64,000 bases of DNA from Deinococcus sp. QL22. GTDB lineage: Bacteria; Deinococcota; Deinococci; Deinococcales; Deinococcaceae. A program made the translations under genes and the position numbers. Below the pieces are notes generated by a model that did not search any database, was not told where the DNA came from, and saw nothing but the letters and a program-made list of their open reading frames with translations. Location of the stretch: NCBI RefSeq assembly GCF_023370075.1, contig NZ_CP097151.1, positions 124,001 through 188,000 of the forward strand, read 5' to 3'. Positions 28,047 through 36,562 of this stretch are shown one piece after another (positions within the stretch are counted from its first letter, which is position 1; each line of letters starts with the position of its first letter).

Positions 28047-28526
28047 CTAGCCCAGGCGGGCCAGATACGGAGCCTCGTCCGTTACCCCTTTCAGCAGGCC
28101 CACGGAGAACCCCACGTGTTTGGCGCCCACCGGGTCGATCCAGTGCACGGCCAGCGCCCGCTCGGCGTCTTTGGGCAACTTGAGATGGCCGTGGTCGTCG
28201 TAGGTCAAGCCGGTCAAGTGTTGATTCCGCAGGGACGCGATGACGTGTTCCATACGGGCGGTGTCCAGCAGGGGCAGCGCCTCACCGCTCCGCAGGGGCG
28301 TACTGAAGATCAGGGGGTGATCGCGGGCCACGCTGATGTCTCGGCCGGTGTCCAGCCAGTTCAGGCGCAGCTGCGTCACAAAAATGGCGTGGCTGTTGAG
28401 GTTGATCAGCACGATCCGGGTCAACCGCCGGTACAGATCCACGCCCAAGGGATCATCCAGCACCAGTTTTTCGCCCAGCACCAAGACGCCGTCATGCAGC
28501 GCCAGTTCGTCGAATTGAGCGGTCAT
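28047..28526 (-). CDS. Hypothetical protein, 159 residues
   Basis: No recognised family. The frame has codon use like its neighbours, starts with ATG after GGGG and encodes a soluble protein with a compact centre (LYRRLTRIVLINLNSHAIFVTQLRLNWLDTG) and no signal peptide or membrane segment. The phrase HWIDPVGAKHVGFSVG suggests a conserved globular core. It converges with the OsmC gene and diverges from a degraded reading frame to its right. I can give no function. Confidence 0.6.
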   Translation of the reverse strand: MTAQFDELALHDGVLVLGEKLVLDDPLGVDLYRRLTRIVLINLNSHAIFVTQLRLNWLDTGRDISVARDHPLIFSTPLRSGEALPLLDTARMEHVIASLRNQHLTGLTYDDHGHLKLPKDAERALAVHWIDPVGAKHVGFSVGLLKGVTDEAPYLARLG

Positions 28527-28534
28527 ACCCCAGC

Positions 28535-28790
28535 CTACCGCGCCGGCTGCCTGAGCGCCCTGGCCCCCGTCTACGAACTCGCGCAGTCCGGCTATGCCCT
28601 TGCCTGGAGCGGGCAGGCGTGTTCCTGTTCGACTATCACGGCAGGCCCCACTGGTTTGCTACCGACGGCGACAGCGCCATGCTCACGCCCGCCCGGCTGG
28701 ACACCCTGCAAGAATGCCGGGCGGGGAACGTGTTGCCCCTTGCCCGGCTGAAAGTTTATGCCTTCACGGTGCGCGCATCGTCAGGTGCCG
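28535..28790 (+). pseudogene. Possible broken small gene of unknown function
   Basis: Two frames together look like one protein: AYRAGCLSALAPVYELAQSGYALAWSG in one and VFLFDYHGRPHWFATDGDSAMLTPARLDTLQECRAGNVLPLARLKVYAF in another, with a frame change at about 28617. The second part has coding character but no clear start codon or ribosome site. It runs into the convergent SelO gene end. Low certainty. Confidence 0.35.
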
Positions 28791-30283
28791 CAGAACGTGC
28801 GGTAGCAGGCTGTCACCTCCGCGCCGGCCGGTTCGGTGTACTCGGCCTGATCCTGGGTCTCGTCGTAGGGCCGGTGAAGGGCAGTCAGCAGGCGCCTGAA
28901 TGGGGCGAGATCTTCTTTTTCGGAGGCCGCTGACAACGCTTCCTCAACCCGGTGATTGCGCGGGATAACTGCCGGGTTGACGCGGCGCATGCGCTCGGCC
29001 CGTTCGCTCCATTCTGGAGCAGACCCTTCGCTCTCGCCGCGCGATCGCCAGCGGGCGAGCCATGCGCTGGGTGCCTGTGGTTGGGGGAAGAGCGAGCGAA
29101 GCGGCATTTCGTCGCCGCCTGCCGCATCTGCAAGCCGGCGCCACCCGAGGGTGAAGTCCACTCCATGTTGATGCAGCAGTGTCAACCAGTCAGCTGCCAG
29201 CGCACGGTCGGGCTCATCGTCGCCACCTTGCAGGCCCAGCTTCTCTCTCTGGCCTTTCAAAAGCGCAGCGGCATACCACTCTGGGAATGCATCGATCACC
29301 TCGGTCGCTTGGCCGATGGCTTTCGGTACGGCGCCCCCGCTCTTCTCTCCGGCGATGAGCGGCAGCAGGGTCTCAGCCAGACGTGCAAGGCTCCAGCGCG
29401 CAATCAGTGGCTGGTTGCTGTAGGCGTAGCGCCCACCCTGGTCAATGGAGCTGAAAACCGCGTCTGGATCGTATGCTTCCATGAAGGCACACGGCCCGTA
29501 GTCGATCGTCTCGCCGGAAATCGTCACGTTGTCGGTATTCATCACGCCGTGAATGAAGCCAACATTCATCCATTGAGCAATGAGGGCCGCTTGCCGCTGT
29601 GCCACACGCTGTAGCAGGGCAAGATACCGGTCGGTTGTACCGACGAGATCTGGGTCATGCCGGGCAATGGCGTAGTCAGCGAGCTGCCGGACCCGTTCTG
29701 TTTCGCTGCGAGCGCTGAAGAATTCGAATGTGCCCACGCGCAGATGGCTCGCCGCCACGCGAGTAAGAACGGCACCAGGCAGGGGCTGCTGGCGGTAGAC
29801 CGGCTCGCCCGTACCCGCCACGGCGAGTGCACGTGTGGTCGGGATTCCGAGCGCATGCATGGCTTCGGCGATCAGTACCTCACGTAACATGGGTCCAGTG
29901 GCCGCCTTGCCGTCGCCACCTCTCGAGAACGGTGTGCGGCCTGATCCCTTAAGCATGATGTCGCGGCGGCGTCCGAGCTGGTCGATGACCTCTCCCAACA
30001 GCACGGCGCGCCCGTCGCCGAGTTGAGGCGAGAACGCGCCGAACTGGTGGCCAGCATAGGCTTGGGCGAGCGGTTCGGCCCCCTCAGGAACTTGGTTGCC
30101 GGCAAAGATGGCGGCGCCTTCGGATCCGTCCAGCACTTCGGGATCCAGTCCCAGCTCGAGTGCCAGTTCCCGGTTGAAAAACAGCAAGCTCGGTGAAGGA
30201 ACGGAAGCTGGCTGCCAGGGCGCGTAGAAGCCCCGCAACTCCCGCGCGTAGGTGTTGTCGAATCGGAACATGGACGCAGACAT
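28781..30283 (-). CDS. selO: Protein adenylyltransferase SelO (YdiU family)
   Basis: Pseudokinase-fold enzyme that transfers AMP from ATP to serine, threonine or tyrosine of target proteins. About 500 residues, normal for the family. Diagnostic blocks are all seen: FNRELALELGL, EPLAQAYAGHQFGAFSPQLGDGRA, KGSGRTPFSRGGDGKA, REVLIAEAMHALGIPTTRALA, and the metal-binding GFIHGVMNTDNVTISGETIDYGPCAFM. The C-terminus CYRTFCGT keeps the late cysteines typical of SelO without selenocysteine. Two nearby ATGs (30283, 30271) are possible starts; neither has a strong ribosome site. An IS630 copy begins 68 bases upstream and may supply or remove its promoter. Confidence 0.92.
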   Translation of the reverse strand: MSASMFRFDNTYARELRGFYAPWQPASVPSPSLLFFNRELALELGLDPEVLDGSEGAAIFAGNQVPEGAEPLAQAYAGHQFGAFSPQLGDGRAVLLGEVIDQLGRRRDIMLKGSGRTPFSRGGDGKAATGPMLREVLIAEAMHALGIPTTRALAVAGTGEPVYRQQPLPGAVLTRVAASHLRVGTFEFFSARSETERVRQLADYAIARHDPDLVGTTDRYLALLQRVAQRQAALIAQWMNVGFIHGVMNTDNVTISGETIDYGPCAFMEAYDPDAVFSSIDQGGRYAYSNQPLIARWSLARLAETLLPLIAGEKSGGAVPKAIGQATEVIDAFPEWYAAALLKGQREKLGLQGGDDEPDRALAADWLTLLHQHGVDFTLGWRRLADAAGGDEMPLRSLFPQPQAPSAWLARWRSRGESEGSAPEWSERAERMRRVNPAVIPRNHRVEEALSAASEKEDLAPFRRLLTALHRPYDETQDQAEYTEPAGAEVTACYRTFCGT

Positions 30284-30376
30284 GTTAAACAGTCTGACAG
30301 CTGCCCACTGCCTTGCCGAACTCAGCTCACAGTCCCAATTGGTTCTATTAAGTATATGCTTGCTAAGCTTTGAGGA

Positions 30377-30913
30377 ATGACTCCTCCAGCCCGACATCTG
30401 TCGCTGAGTTCCGAAGAAGACGTGGCCCTGCGCAGGCTAGAACTGGGCGCTGGGATCAACGTGAAAGTTCGTTTGCGAGCGAGCATTGTCCGTCTGAACG
30501 CCAGTGGAATGACCGTGCCGCGCCTGGCACAGCATTTCGGGCGCAACCCACAAAGCGTTCACAACGATCTGGATCGCTATGAACAGCAGGGAATCCCTGG
30601 ATTGATGGACGGCCGGTCTTCGGGGCCGCGGCGCCGGATCACTCCAGAACTGGATCAGTATCTTCAGGAGCGACTGGCGGAGCAACGGCTCTGGAACAGC
30701 GACCTCCTCGCCGAAGCGCTCCAAGAGCGCTTCGGGATCACGGTCAGTCGAGACGCGGTTCGCGTTCGACTGTTGGCCTTGGGCTATTCGTGGAAGCGGG
30801 GACGCTACGCCCCGGGTCAGGTGCCTGACCCGGATGTCATTCATGAGCATCAGGCGTCGATTGAGACCCTAAAAAAGGGGCACTGGACGGCAAACTCACC
30901 CTCAAGTTTTTAG
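30377..30913 (+). CDS. IS630 transposase, first frame (DNA-binding part)
   Basis: N-terminal part of the transposase, 178 residues in this frame, with the helix-turn-helix RLNASGMTVPRLAQHFGRNPQSVHNDLDRYEQQGIPGL and a second winged helix (LLAEALQERFGITVSRDAVRVRLLALGYSWKR). At 30871-30877 the sequence A-AAA-AAG, a classic tandem slippery heptamer followed by GGG, lets ribosomes slip by -1 into the catalytic frame. Without slippage the protein ends with SPSSF. Family call is firm. Confidence 0.85.
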   Translation: MTPPARHLSLSSEEDVALRRLELGAGINVKVRLRASIVRLNASGMTVPRLAQHFGRNPQSVHNDLDRYEQQGIPGLMDGRSSGPRRRITPELDQYLQERLAEQRLWNSDLLAEALQERFGITVSRDAVRVRLLALGYSWKRGRYAPGQVPDPDVIHEHQASIETLKKGHWTANSPSSF

Positions 30914-31425
30914 ACCAGACCGGTCTGTCGCTGATGCTGTCGGTCGGCAACTCTTGGTTCCCACGCGGTTCCGGACGGCAGTTCAAAGTCCCCACGCGCT
31001 GGGGATCTCAAGGACGACTCAACTTGATCGGTACGCTCGCCGTGGACGCCCAAGGTGAGCACTTGGCGGTGCGACAGTTGACAGCGTCCTGCACGCAAGA
31101 TGATGTCACCGCGTATCTCGACACCCTCGCTGAACAGTCTGACGACGCGCAGCGTCGTTCAGGCACAGCACGGTTGACGGTCGTGATTTTAGACAACGCC
31201 TCGTTCCATCGCGGTAAAGCGATTCGAGCACGAGAGCCGATTTGGGCGGCCAAAGGGATGCTCCTCCGATATCTCCCGCCGTACTGCCCCATGCTCAATC
31301 GCATTGAAACGACCTGGCGCAAGTTGAAAGGATTTCTAATGCCTCGGCGCTGTTACGACACTGTCAGTGAACTCCAAGCAGCCTTGTTGATCGCCCTTCA
31401 GGCCCTTGGAGCCACTGTGATCTAA
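30871..31425 (+). CDS. IS630 transposase, second frame (DDE catalytic part)
   Basis: Entered by -1 frameshift at the A-AAA-AAG heptamer, continuing KGALDGKLTLKFLDQTGLSL. The catalytic DDE residues of the Tc1/mariner fold are visible: D in LKFLDQTGLSL, D in VVILDNASFHRG and E in LNRIETTWRKLKGF. It ends at LQALGATVI, 19 bases before the right repeat. Together with the first frame it gives a transposase of about 350 residues, normal for IS630. Confidence 0.82.
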   Translation, partial: KKGALDGKLTLKFLDQTGLSLMLSVGNSWFPRGSGRQFKVPTRWGSQGRLNLIGTLAVDAQGEHLAVRQLTASCTQDDVTAYLDTLAEQSDDAQRRSGTARLTVVILDNASFHRGKAIRAREPIWAAKGMLLRYLPPYCPMLNRIETTWRKLKGFLMPRRCYDTVSELQAALLIALQALGATVI

Positions 31426-31446
31426 AACTTAACAAGGATATACTTA

Positions 31447-31694
31447 GGTTAGTTATCCAGCGTCTCATGTCACTTAATTTCTGTATGCTTGATACTAAAA
31501 CGCAAAATGAAATTTAGCGAAAGACAGAATCCTGAGCAGTGAGGGGATGATTTCTTGATCGCTCATGACTTTGTCCTGACCAAGCTGATGTTTCATATGA
31601 CTTTTGTTTAACCTGACGGAACCGTCTCATGCCGTCAAAGGTTGGATTCATCTCCTTCAGCTAAGTACGACGCATTTAACATGTAGATTTAAGT
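31447..31694. other. AT-rich intergenic stretch beside IS630
   Basis: About 250 bases, markedly poorer in GC than the flanks, between the IS630 right end and a second IS630 fragment. No open frame of note, no recognisable RNA. Confidence 0.35.
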
Positions 31695-31943
31695 ATGGCC
31701 CGTCCTGCCCGCCGCATTGACATTTCTGAAGACGCTGATGAGCTGCTTCGGGAACTTGAGACCAGTCCATCTACCCACCCAAAGGTTCGACTGCGGGCGA
31801 GCATCCTCCGGCTTCATCGACAGGGCTGGAGCATTCCCCAGCTCTCCACGCATTTCGGCCGAAATCATCAGGCCATTCACCACGACTTCACCCGTTTCGA
31901 AGAGCGCGGCATTCCCGGATTATTGATAACGGCCAAAGTCTGA
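31695..31943 (+). pseudogene. Truncated second IS630 transposase (N-terminal helix-turn-helix only)
   Basis: 82 residues resembling the first 75 of the neighbouring transposase: PKVRLRASILRLHRQGWSIPQLSTHFGRNHQAIHHDFTRFEERGIPGL. After LLITAKV the frame stops and no catalytic domain follows. TTTAAGTATGG just before the ATG resembles the outer end of the full element, so a different IS630 inserted here and lost its right part. About 190 further bases (31944-32135) to the next gene are AT-rich and featureless. Confidence 0.7.
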
Positions 31944-32135
31944 GTCGGTTTTCGGCATCAAGTGAACGTGCTAGACATAGTCTAAGAATTTGGAAAAGCT
32001 TGGGACTAACGTGAATTTACGCCATCATCAATAAGGTGCATGATATCAGGTAACGGAAAACTCCTGGGTTAGACTACCTCAGCCCCGTTAAATCAACACG
32101 ACCCTTAGTTTAGATCAGTGAGCTACTAATGAAAT

Positions 32136-33398
32136 TCAAGTTTTCAGATTCTGTACCAGCGCACGCAACTTGTAGCGAGCCATGGTGAGATTGGACTGCT
32201 CTTTATGCAATACCACGTACACAAACAGTTTTTGACCGGGAACAGGATAAATAATATGGTACTGATGCTCTAAGGTCATAAATATGTCTTCAATAGCGCC
32301 AGGAGTGCCAAGGGACTCCATAGTCCGCATCTTGGCACATAACACTTCTGTATCACCCGCTGCGGCGATGTCTAAATTTACACCACTACCAACTACTGCT
32401 AGAGCCACTCCACTCTGATAATCCACGAGAGCCGCAGTGACAACGCCATCAACAGTCTGTGAAATGCTATTCAACACCTCTTTGACATGGAATGCATCAA
32501 TATCCATAAACGTTGTGAGAAATTTGGGGTCTGAAATGGAGCCGGAAGGCTTTTTTACCACTGGACGGGGGGAAAGAGAGTTTACCGCCCGCAATGCTAG
32601 CGGGCTCATGGGGGTTCTTTGCGGCTCCTTATTTTCCTCAGAAGGCACATTCTCGTCAGCAGAATCATCCAGGATAAAATCCTCTGGAATAATTGATCCA
32701 GACTTAGCTGTTTCATCTCGACGTTTCATGGCTTCCATCAGAAGATTTGCAAGCGGTTGCTTGATGACATCGATTTCATTGCGGTAGGATCGCTCTAAAG
32801 TAATAGAGACGTTATCCCATCTCAGAATTTCTAAAAGTGCCATTTCTCCATAGGATTGATGGTTATGGACATAAGCATCTACCAAGTGCCCCCGGTTTAG
32901 ATGGAGGCGTCCCCAATTTTTTTCCGACTCCACTCGAACAGCCATGCTCTTGGCTTCCCATTCCAGCATCTGAAGCAGACTGGGCAGGGAAAGGCCCCGA
33001 AGAGAACCATAACTGAGATGTTCAACTTCGTAAGCGATTGCCGAACATAACTGGTGGGGATTGGGCGAAGATATTGACATATCACCATATTGTAGGAACA
33101 GTGGTTTTAATTCCTCGTGGCAATAAAAGGTTGCTGCTAGAAACGATGCCATAGGCCAAGTGTCTCGAGCATGTACAAAAAGAGGATGCTCTCCTTGGAC
33201 AATCTCCGTAAGTTCGAGAACAATCAAGTCAGGGTGTGGTAGAGGAAGCAGATGAATAGCATCGTTAATAGTGTTACAGGCAACAATGTGCCACTTCGCT
33301 GCTTCGGGAACATAACGTCTCAGTTCCTGTTTGAGCAGACTCGCATTTCGCAGGACTAGAAACACGTTGATTACACGATTATCATTGCTTAGTGTCAC
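32136..33398 (-). CDS. Orphan regulator-like protein: REC-like, DUF4388 and roadblock/LC7-like domains
   Basis: 420 residues. Residues 1-120 resemble a degenerate response-regulator receiver fold (VFLVLRNASLLKQELRRY, HPDLIVLEL) without clear phospho-acceptor cluster. Residues about 130-220 are a DUF4388/PATAN-type domain (LRGLSLPSLLQMLEWEAKSMAVRV, WGRLHLNRGHLVDAYV, GEMALLEILRW). An acidic linker follows, and residues about 305-420 look like a roadblock/LC7 domain (VDGVVTAALVDYQSGVALAVVGS, LFVYVVLHKEQSNLTMARYKLR), as in MglB-type GTPase-activating proteins. Base composition is AT-richer than the window. No partner GTPase gene is near. Confidence 0.7.
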   Translation of the reverse strand: MTLSNDNRVINVFLVLRNASLLKQELRRYVPEAAKWHIVACNTINDAIHLLPLPHPDLIVLELTEIVQGEHPLFVHARDTWPMASFLAATFYCHEELKPLFLQYGDMSISSPNPHQLCSAIAYEVEHLSYGSLRGLSLPSLLQMLEWEAKSMAVRVESEKNWGRLHLNRGHLVDAYVHNHQSYGEMALLEILRWDNVSITLERSYRNEIDVIKQPLANLLMEAMKRRDETAKSGSIIPEDFILDDSADENVPSEENKEPQRTPMSPLALRAVNSLSPRPVVKKPSGSISDPKFLTTFMDIDAFHVKEVLNSISQTVDGVVTAALVDYQSGVALAVVGSGVNLDIAAAGDTEVLCAKMRTMESLGTPGAIEDIFMTLEHQYHIIYPVPGQKLFVYVVLHKEQSNLTMARYKLRALVQNLKT

Positions 33399-33799
33399 CT
33401 TGTTTTCACCCGTCCTTTGCCTATCAGCACATTTCCTCTACGATGTCATTATCGAAAGTTACGCTTAATGATTTATTCTGATTAATATCACATCTCCCGA
33501 AAGTCATGGTTCATTCAGAAGTCGACAACTTCACTTTTTGATTGTCCCAGTAAGGTAAAAGGGCTAGGGTCGGGCCCCCGTGCCCTACCAGCACGTGGAT
33601 GGCGTCTGCAAAACGGTGGAGCAATCCAGGGAAGCCAGTACGCTCAACTCTGCTTCATGGGCTCGGGTCAACAACCATCAGCACGACCCATCCCGGAAGA
33701 CCTCAGCTGAAGGTCTGGAACAACTGACGTGTTGATCCCCTCGGTTTTTGCCCCACGGAAGCCGCCATATCAACGAGGAGCCAGGGCAGCGGGCACCGT
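33399..33799. other. Intergenic stretch upstream of the DUF4388 gene
   Basis: The first 130 bases are AT-rich and probably hold the promoter of the leftward DUF4388 gene. The remainder is GC-rich without a convincing reading frame. I see no structured RNA. Confidence 0.35.
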
Positions 33800-34798
33800 T
33801 CACGCCTGCACGACGTCCACCCACGTTCCTATAGTCGACGAGCGCTCCCATGCCTGCAGGACGGCCTGGATCCGGACCCCCATGCTGAAGTCGACCAGGT
33901 TGCCGGGTCCGCCACGCACACGGCTCACGAGCGCCTGCACCAGTCGTGCCCCTGCAGGCACCTGCGTTCTCTCGACCGGCACGGGTTCAAGCGGCGCCTG
34001 ACCCACGGCGGCCACCGGCACCGCCCAGTTCACCAGGCCGGCCGTGCCACTCGATCCATACACGGTCAAACTGACCTGTTCAGGACGCGGCACGTTCGTC
34101 AGGCACGACACGACTACCAGGAGCCCACTGGCAAGCTCAAGCGTGCCGAGCGCGGCGGTTTCACACGCGACGGCGTCGTCCGCGGGGTACTCGGTGTGCG
34201 CCCACACCCGCGTGATCGGTCCGAGCGTGGTCAGGATGACGTGCAACAGGTGCGGGCCCACTTCGCGGATTGGTCCGCCCTGTTCCCGCCCACCGATCCA
34301 GGGATTGTGCTGCCACCCTCGCGGCCACTGCGGAAACACCAGCGTTAACTCGGCGCGGCGCAGTGTCCCGAGACGGCCATCCTCGACGAGCCGGTGAAAC
34401 GTCTCGATCCCCGGATCGGCGTGGAGGGGCAGGTTCAACGCGTGAACGACGCCCGCCGCCTGCACCGCACGCTGCATGTCCTGCGCTTCGCTCAGCGTCA
34501 GCGCCAGGGGTTTCTCACAGAGGAGATGCCGACCCGCTGTGATGACATCCAGGGCGATGTCGTGATGGTGCCGCGGCGGGACCGCCACATACACGAGATC
34601 CAGCTCGACCTCATCGAGCATCTGGCGGTGGTCTGTCCAGGCCAAGGCCGTCAGTGGGCGGGCGGTCGTTTCAGCGAGAGAGGCATCCAGATCGCATACG
34701 GCTGCCACCTGCACGTCGGGGTGCGTCGTGAACGCCTTCAGCAGGCTCTGACCGATGGCGCCAAGGCCAATCACGCCGACTCGAACAGAACTGGTCAT
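33800..34798 (-). CDS. Gfo/Idh/MocA family oxidoreductase
   Basis: NAD(P)-dependent sugar or inositol dehydrogenase-like enzyme, 332 residues from the ATG preceded by AAGGAG. The Rossmann motif is VGVIGLGAIGQSLLKAF near the N-terminus, then VYVAVPPRHHHDIALDVITAGRHLLCEKPLALTLSEA with the family EKP motif. GPIREVGPHLLHVI carries the catalytic histidine region. It stands alone between the DUF4388 gene and an integrase remnant, so no pathway can be proposed. It is distinct from the second family member at 49845. Confidence 0.88.
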   Translation of the reverse strand: MTSSVRVGVIGLGAIGQSLLKAFTTHPDVQVAAVCDLDASLAETTARPLTALAWTDHRQMLDEVELDLVYVAVPPRHHHDIALDVITAGRHLLCEKPLALTLSEAQDMQRAVQAAGVVHALNLPLHADPGIETFHRLVEDGRLGTLRRAELTLVFPQWPRGWQHNPWIGGREQGGPIREVGPHLLHVILTTLGPITRVWAHTEYPADDAVACETAALGTLELASGLLVVVSCLTNVPRPEQVSLTVYGSSGTAGLVNWAVPVAAVGQAPLEPVPVERTQVPAGARLVQALVSRVRGGPGNLVDFSMGVRIQAVLQAWERSSTIGTWVDVVQA

Positions 34799-35047
34799 CT
34801 GGTTCTCCTTTCGTTCCGGGAACGCCCCTTCCCCTTCACGGTCTTGCTCCACGGTTTGGGCATCTGTCAGGGGTTCTGGGCCCACACGGCACGTTGTCCG
34901 CACAGGTTGACCCATTTTATTCTGACGGATGACGCCCTTCTTCCGGCCGCGTTGCCAGTTCCCTCTCGAACGTTTCGGTCAGGTGATCCCACCCTAAATG
35001 ATGTGGTCTACCGTCCATCACCGGCCTTTCACCCCAGTCTTTATCGT

Positions 35048-35320
35048 CTACTGCGCCAATAGACCCTGCAACGGAGCGATGAGCTGCTCAAGGGCTGGCC
35101 TCGATGACGCTCCGCTGGGCGGAGTTGCCAGCAGTTGATCCAGTGAAAGTGCTGCGGAACGTCGCTGATCCTCGTACGGATACGTGTACACGCTCAAGGT
35201 AAAGGCCACATCTGCGTGGCCCAAGCGATCACTGACCACTTTGGCCGAGATGCCTTGCCGGATCAGCAGGCTGGCTGACGTATGCCGGATGTCGTGAAAG
35301 CGAATCCGGGGCACGCCCGC
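35048..35320 (-). pseudogene. C-terminal remnant of a tyrosine recombinase/integrase
   Basis: About 90 residues retaining the catalytic C-terminus: AGVPRIRFHDIRHTSASLLIRQGIS (HxxR box), VSDRLGHADVAFTLSVYTYPYED (LGH and catalytic Tyr region). Upstream in frame is a stop codon, and the SAM-like DNA-binding and first catalytic parts are absent. It marks an old phage or island integration event on the right side of the AT-rich segment. It is not functional. Confidence 0.75.
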
Positions 35321-35531
35321 CTCTTAAGAAGTGTTCTGGACGACGAGGTGTCCCTGATGTGTTCCAGACGTTGTCCTCCCGACGATTCAGCATGCAGGGA
35401 TCTGCTCAGGTTTCGATAGCGTCCTTATGGGTAGGACTGGCCACTTGGCCTCTTGCTCCGCCTGACCTTTGGCCCCGTCCATATGAGGAGGCTTGGGGAT
35501 GTTCTGCCGAACAGACAGTCGCGAGCATTCC

Positions 35532-36251
35532 TCAACTTGGAACGCTCAGGAGCTTCATAAATGCGGTGAAGGTGCCAAGGGCGTGCCCATGGCGTTCAAA
35601 CAGCATCTCCGGGTGCCACTGCACCCCGAGAAGTCCGTCACCCTCCAGGCCTTCCACGACCCCGTCAGGTGCAGTTGCCGTGACTTGCAACGTCGGCGCC
35701 ACCAGATCCACGCCCTGGTGGTGGTAGGAGTTCAGGAACGCGCTCCTCCCATGGACGCGCTCCAAAAGACTCCCTGGAGAAAAAGCGATCTCGTGGCCAA
35801 GGATGGGAGGTCGCGCGACCTGGGCATGATCTACCCAGACCCCGGGCACGTCAGGCAGGTGTTGATGAAGTGTGCCGCCTTCAAACACGTTCAGCAGCTG
35901 CATCCCCCGGCAAATCCCCAGGACAGGTTTGCCCAGCGCCCTGGCGGCCTGGTAGAGGGTGAGTTCAAAAGCGTCGCGTTCCTCGTCCACCTCGCCCAGG
36001 CCGCGCCTGGGCACCTGCCCGTAGTGACGGGGATGGGCATCGACCCCGCCGGTCAGCAAGACGGCGTCTACCCGCCGGGCATACTCGGCTGCCGACTCCA
36101 CCAGGTTGGGCAGCAGGACAGGCAGGCCCCCCACGAGTTGCACGGCTTCGGCATAGCGGCGTGGCGTGCCATTCACGCCCCGCGATAACGCGTCGGAAGA
36201 CTGCGAAGTGCTCAGGCCAATCAGGGGGCGAACAGGCATATCTGACAGCAT
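35532..36251 (-). CDS. Gamma-glutamyl-gamma-aminobutyrate hydrolase family protein (peptidase C26)
   Basis: Class-I glutamine-amidotransferase-fold hydrolase, 239 residues, cytoplasmic. The nucleophile C114 lies in LGICRGMQ, and H213 and E215 in QWHPE complete the triad. DAVLLTGGVDAHPRHYG and PRRYAEAVQLVGGLPVLLPN fit PuuD-like enzymes, which split gamma-glutamyl-GABA in putrescine breakdown. No other putrescine genes are near, so substrate is uncertain. The start has GGAG 5 bases ahead. Upstream 36252-36562 (311 bases) holds no recognised gene and presumably two divergent promoters. Confidence 0.88.
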   Translation of the reverse strand: MLSDMPVRPLIGLSTSQSSDALSRGVNGTPRRYAEAVQLVGGLPVLLPNLVESAAEYARRVDAVLLTGGVDAHPRHYGQVPRRGLGEVDEERDAFELTLYQAARALGKPVLGICRGMQLLNVFEGGTLHQHLPDVPGVWVDHAQVARPPILGHEIAFSPGSLLERVHGRSAFLNSYHHQGVDLVAPTLQVTATAPDGVVEGLEGDGLLGVQWHPEMLFERHGHALGTFTAFMKLLSVPS

Positions 36252-36562
36252 ACAAACTCCACCTTCAGGAGAGCAAAAAGGCCAGGTGGGTTTTCAGCCC
36301 TCGTCGTTCAAGCGCAGCCCAGGAGCCGTGGGCCGACAGGGAGGGCAGGGATCCGAGACCTCCGAGGTGGCTCTTCAGCCTTCCGTGAAAGCGTCAGCTG
36401 GAACGGAGAGTCAGCACCATCAGCGGCTCTGGAGCACCCTCGGGTTGAAGAGCCACGAGGCGGCGTTCCCATCCGCGGCGGGCAGATCCCCTCCTCGCAG
36501 AGTTCACCGGCAAGAACATCTACACTGCCCAGAACGTGGACAAATCCCGACGCGCCGAACCT

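Larger units (their letters stand above)
30351..31444 (+). mobile_element. IS630-family insertion sequence, apparently complete
   Basis: Terminal inverted repeats of about 23 bp match with three differences: TAAGTATATGCTTGCTAAG at the left (from 30349) and the complement of TAAGTATATCCTTGTTAAG at the right (to 31446). The TA at each end (30349-30350 and 31445-31446) is the expected TA target duplication. The element is 1094 bp and encodes one transposase split by a -1 frameshift signal. Confidence 0.85.

Noticed and set aside
33540..33720. Possible transposase remnant in the gap upstream of the Gfo/Idh gene
   Set aside because: A short frame exists but no transposase motif or end repeat could be identified.
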